Of a stretch of DNA of 32,254 nucleotides, positions 29,409 through 32,254 are shown piece by piece. This stretch comes from Clostridia bacterium (lineage in GTDB: Bacteria > Bacillota > Clostridia > Oscillospirales > Acutalibacteraceae). The DNA is taken from the NCBI GenBank assembly GCA_017517865.1, contig JAFWYB010000053.1, positions 1 to 32,254 on the forward strand, in the 5' to 3' direction. Each line of letters begins with the position of its first letter. Position 1 is the first letter of the stretch. The notes under the pieces were generated by a model. That model worked only from the letters and a program-made list of their open reading frames with translations, was not told the origin of the DNA and ran no database searches. The position numbers and the translations under genes are program-made.

Positions 29409-30788
29409 TTATTTTTTGCGGTTTTCTCTTTTGGCTGTTTTCTGGTTGTTCTTTACACCCTCTGTGCTTGAGGGTACGAAAAGAATTTTAAAGGTTATAA
29501 GCATAAGCTTGATATCTTCAAAAATATTCTGGTGGGCAATATACATAAGGTCCATCTGTACCTTGTCGTAAGGGGGTGTGTTGTATTTGCCGTAAACCTG
29601 TGCATAGCCGGTAAGTCCCGCCTTTACCTGAAGTCTGAGTGCAAATTCGGGCATATCCTTTTCATACTCTGCGGCGATTTCGGGTCTTTCGGGTCTGGGA
29701 CCGACGAAGGACATATCTCCCTTGAGGATGTTGAAAAGCTGAGGCAGCTCATCAATACGCAGCTTTCTGATGATTTTACCCACGGGAGTGATTCTGCTGT
29801 CAGAATCGCCTGCAAGACGGGCAACACCATCTTTTTCAGCGTCCTGAATCATACTTCTGAACTTGATTATTTCAAATTTCTTGCCGTTGAGTGTAAGGCG
29901 TACCTGCTTATAGAATGCAGGACCCTTGTCGTATGCCTTTATGGCAAGAGCGGTAACTGCCATAATGGGTGATGAAATAATGATTGCAATAAGTGAAAGA
30001 ACAACATCAAAGAAGCGCTTGACAAGCTGATAGATAAGGCTTGTGTCGCTTCTTTTGCAACGGTAAACGGGTACGTTCATAAGCTGTATGGTTTTGCCGC
30101 CGCGGATGATAGTATCTGAAATTTTGGGCTTTACATAAGCAACCTTGTTGTTTGCGATGCAGAACTTGACTACCTCGTTACGGTAGTCTGAGGGTACACC
30201 GCAGAGGAAAACAGCGTCAACGGACTTTATCTGCTCGAAAAGCTCTGCAAGTGAGGTCTTTGAGGAATTGAAGGTACGGGTAACATTAAAACGCTTATCA
30301 ATGCTTCTTATACCCTTAAGAGAAAGATATGAATCGATGTTTTCAAAAACAACCACGGTTTTCTTGGGCGCGTGCAGCCTGAAATAAAGTGAATCCGTTA
30401 CCAGTGACCAGAGTGCGGCAAAGCCCGAGAAAAGAATGAACATCACAAGGAAGGGCAAGGGAGAAACAAGTCTGTAGCTCAGAAGCGAGAATATAACGTA
30501 AAGTATAGCTTGCTGGAAGCCGATGGCGATTATCTGTGAGAAAATAAGGTCGTGCACCTGTGCCGTGCCTACCATAAAGCCGCCGTAAACCTTAACGAAG
30601 GCATAGTATACGGCTACAAACACTGCAAAAAGAAGATAGTTACCGTATTGGTGGAAGGGCTTGGGAATGGCAGGGTTATAATACTGAGTCCAGACAAAAT
30701 AAAGGGTGCCGGAAAAAACAAGTATTATAAAGGCCTTTGACAAATAAAGAATAAGCTTTTCTTTTTTATATCGGTTTTTACTGTTCAT
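29409..30788 (-). CDS. Polyprenyl-phosphate sugar phosphotransferase
   Basis: 459 residues from the ATG (MNSKNRYKK) behind AGAGGT; the frame opens three codons earlier at a TTG. Four to five N-terminal helices and a CoA-binding-like domain (about 150-240) precede the bacterial sugar transferase domain (about 262-445). Its marks are KRFFDVVLS, KFRSMIQDAEKDG, RKLRIDELPQLFNILKGDMSFVGPRPE and KAGLTGYAQVYGKY. Enzymes of this type transfer a sugar-1-phosphate to undecaprenyl phosphate to start polysaccharide or glycan synthesis. No other glycosyltransferase genes are adjacent. It heads a likely operon with the CPBP protease and tadA. Confidence 0.92.
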   Translation of the reverse strand: MNSKNRYKKEKLILYLSKAFIILVFSGTLYFVWTQYYNPAIPKPFHQYGNYLLFAVFVAVYYAFVKVYGGFMVGTAQVHDLIFSQIIAIGFQQAILYVIFSLLSYRLVSPLPFLVMFILFSGFAALWSLVTDSLYFRLHAPKKTVVVFENIDSYLSLKGIRSIDKRFNVTRTFNSSKTSLAELFEQIKSVDAVFLCGVPSDYRNEVVKFCIANNKVAYVKPKISDTIIRGGKTIQLMNVPVYRCKRSDTSLIYQLVKRFFDVVLSLIAIIISSPIMAVTALAIKAYDKGPAFYKQVRLTLNGKKFEIIKFRSMIQDAEKDGVARLAGDSDSRITPVGKIIRKLRIDELPQLFNILKGDMSFVGPRPERPEIAAEYEKDMPEFALRLQVKAGLTGYAQVYGKYNTPPYDKVQMDLMYIAHQNIFEDIKLMLITFKILFVPSSTEGVKNNQKTAKRENRKK

Positions 30789-30863
30789 AAAAAACAACCT
30801 CTGTTTTTATTTGTTATATATAAATTAAGTCGGTTTTTAAAAGATAAATGCTCAGTTATAAAT

Positions 30864-30892
30864 ATAATATCATAAATGCGCCGACAAGTAAA
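30864..30892 (-). promoter_or_regulatory. Predicted promoter for the sugar transferase operon
   Basis: On the minus strand TTTACT (30892-30887), a 17-bp spacer, TATTAT (30869-30864). Confidence 0.5.
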
Positions 30893-30952
30893 GCGAAAAC
30901 GTCAAAAAGCTTTCCGCTGATAAAAAAGGTATAAATTTCTTGCGGCGGCGGT

Positions 30953-30981
30953 TTGACTTGACAGAGCATATATGCTATAAT
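30953..30981 (+). promoter_or_regulatory. Predicted sigma-A promoter for the LCP-like gene
   Basis: TTGACT (30953-30958), a 17-bp spacer, and a perfect TATAAT (30976-30981). The 90-nt leader ends in AAAGGAGGACTT before the ATG. Confidence 0.78.
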
Positions 30982-31070
30982 AAACGAACACAAAACAGCT
31001 TTATCCGCGGGCAACGCCCTTTGTTTTATTATATACAGAAAAACCTCAAATCTTCTTTAAAGGAGGACTT

Positions 31071-31961
31071 ATGAACAATTCACCGGAAAACGGACTTTTT
31101 GCTAAGCTCAGTGCTGTAAAAAGCAGCCTTTCAGATATATACAATAAAATTTCCTCGGTACGTATTTCAAAAAAGCTTATTATAATCGGTTTCGTTGCCG
31201 TCATTTTCGTGCTGGCAATGTTTTCGGCGGTTATTCTTATTGACGAAAGCAGGTCAGAGACCGATATATCAACCACCGACAGCCGTGAAATTGACCCGGC
31301 AGTGCTCGGCAATGCTGAGCTTGCTCCAGTTGAGGGCAGCTTCGTTTTTGTTCTTACAAACAACGAAAAAACAAGCATACACTCCGTTGTGAAAATAGAT
31401 TTCAGCTCTGAAGAGGAACGCTTTGTTTATGAATTCATTCCCGCAAACATCCAGACAAACATTAACGGAGCCGTATCGGACTTCAGCGGACATCTTGCAA
31501 GCGGCGGAACAAATCTTCTGCTTACAGCCCTCAGACAGCACACGGGTACCGAGTTTATACGTTACGCTGTTGGCGACGAAAGCTCTCTGATGCACCTTTT
31601 TCAGCTTCTGGGTGATACTACCATAACGATAGATGAGAGGGTCAGCAGTGACCATAACGGGGTCAACTTTATCATCGAAGAGGGTGAGCAGCTTCTTACC
31701 CCGGATATGATGCTCAAATATTATCTTTATCTGCTTAAGGACACCGGGACAAACGGTGAGAGAATAATCGGGATTTTAATCGACAGCCTTGAAAGACTTG
31801 TTTCAGGCACCGATGACACGAAGCTTGAAAGTGACTTCTGCACAGTGTTGGGTTATTTTGATACCGATATATCCGCTTTTGATTATTCCGGCAATAAGGA
31901 GCTTCTCAAGGCAATTCCTTCAATGAATCTTAAAGAAAAGGCTCAGCCTGTAACAGAATAA
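31071..31961 (+). CDS. Membrane-anchored protein with a degenerate LytR-CpsA-Psr-like domain
   Basis: A 296-residue protein. A short cytoplasmic N-terminus is followed by a single membrane helix (about 36-57) and an extracellular domain. From about 90 to 245 it follows the order of an LCP domain: LTNNEK...VVKIDFSSEEERFVYEFIPANIQTNI, an ASGGTNLLLTAL stretch, TEFIRYAVGDESSLMHLFQLLGDTTITIDE, and LTPDMMLKYYLYL. The catalytic IPRD is IPAN (123-126), and the arginines that bind the pyrophosphate are not visible. It may therefore bind rather than transfer a glycan. The assignment is by pattern, not search. It is divergent from a sugar transferase, which fits an envelope role. Confidence 0.5.
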   Translation: MNNSPENGLFAKLSAVKSSLSDIYNKISSVRISKKLIIIGFVAVIFVLAMFSAVILIDESRSETDISTTDSREIDPAVLGNAELAPVEGSFVFVLTNNEKTSIHSVVKIDFSSEEERFVYEFIPANIQTNINGAVSDFSGHLASGGTNLLLTALRQHTGTEFIRYAVGDESSLMHLFQLLGDTTITIDERVSSDHNGVNFIIEEGEQLLTPDMMLKYYLYLLKDTGTNGERIIGILIDSLERLVSGTDDTKLESDFCTVLGYFDTDISAFDYSGNKELLKAIPSMNLKEKAQPVTE

Positions 31962-31962
31962 A

Positions 31963-31986
31963 AGCCGCCTGAGGGCGGCTTTTTTA
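31963..31986 (+). terminator. Terminator of the LCP-like gene
   Basis: AAAGCCGCC-tga-GGGCGGC then TTTTTT, directly after the stop codon. Confidence 0.9.
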
Positions 31987-32060
31987 ATGCGCAATTCGCA
32001 ATGCGCGATGAGCAATCGCGGGAAAGGTTTTATCAGACAGGAAGAAATATTCCGCCGAAT
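31984..32060. repeat. TTAA/GCGCAAT repeat after the terminator
   Basis: TTAA then TGCGCAATTCGCAATGCGC, GATGAGCAATCGCGGGAAAGG and TTTTATCAGACAGGAAG. The arm matches the ends of the 24351-24750 element, and the following 40 nt match 4950-4985. A right-hand end, if any, lies outside the window. Confidence 0.6.
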
Positions 32061-32254
32061 TTATGCTTATCTTTAAGCTTTACCTTTAATAAAACATAAA
32101 CCCTCGCGGGGATAACCTTAGGGTGACGAGTATAATCCGAACCCGCCCAAAAGCGTGTATTTTCGCGGCTTTTCGGCATTTCGGTTTTGAAAGGCGTCAG
32201 CCTGTCGGCACCCTCAATATCCAAAAATCCTGCAAAAATTCGCACTTTTGGGTC
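32033..32254 (-). CDS. Possible 3' end of a reading frame continuing past the window
   Basis: The frame is open from the window edge to TGA at 32033-32035 and ends PARVYVLLKVKLKDKHKFGG. Its last codons lie in the repeat shared with 4950-4985, where the same frame would read IFLAV-stop. I see no recognised domain. It may be a real partial gene or repeat DNA with an open frame by chance. Confidence 0.25.
   Translation of the reverse strand, partial: DPKVRIFAGFLDIEGADRLTPFKTEMPKSRENTRFWAGSDYTRHPKVIPARVYVLLKVKLKDKHKFGGIFLPV

Overview
The window reads as chromosome of a Gram-positive clostridium, most like an uncultured gut or rumen Oscillospiraceae/Ruminococcaceae-type Clostridia. The basis is strong AGGAGG-type ribosome binding sites, TTGACA-17-TATAAT promoters, a class II (Firmicutes-type) GalT, clostridial families, and long intergenic tracts full of short hairpins and repeats. 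No rRNA, phage, CRISPR array or complete insertion sequence was seen.

Layout. 1-547: a copy of a repeat family. 548-1909 (-): nfeD-SPFH membrane pair. 2133-4908: an SDR and an acyl-CoA ligase, divergent. 5082-7461 (-): iron alcohol dehydrogenase and a two-module ATPase. 7634-9130 (+): galT. 9167-10802: 1.6 kb of repeats. 10803-11606 (+): biotin ligase. 11726-14683 (-): a thiamine-precursor ABC transporter operon behind a TPP riboswitch and terminator. 15051-17230 (+): a membrane protein translationally coupled to a MurE ligase. 17281-18285: 1 kb of repeats. 18286-20262 (-): an ATP-grasp ligase followed by an aspartate/glutamate racemase. 20435-22243 (-): NhaC antiporter. 22339-24326 (-): two paralogous zinc-ribbon proteins and a phosphatase-fold protein that has lost its catalytic residues. 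24351-24750: a MITE-like element. 24751-26352 (-): ABC-F ATPase. 26460-27347 (-): a 42-residue protein and an unknown protein, with hairpin ladders on both sides of the latter. 27604-27807 (-): tRNA-Glu and tRNA-Met. 27902-30788 (-): sugar transferase, CPBP protease and tadA. 31071-31961 (+): a degenerate LytR-CpsA-Psr-like membrane protein. The window ends in another repeat.

Two themes stand out. First, a MurE with a lysine-type specificity motif (DDPN, not DNPR), an ATP-grasp protein resembling D-aspartate ligase, and an aspartate racemase lie within 5 kb. Together they suggest L-Lys peptidoglycan carrying D-Asp side chains, unlike the meso-DAP wall usual in Clostridia. Second, the intergenic DNA holds a repeat family with at least six copies of a paired-hairpin module. 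Its stem sequence changes between copies while pairing is kept. Three copies also carry a length-conserved 45-codon reading frame. Separate ladders of tiny hairpins, each with its own spacer word, and a TTAA-flanked inverted-repeat element add to this repeat ecology. Several repeats sit directly after terminators or supply the last codons of genes.
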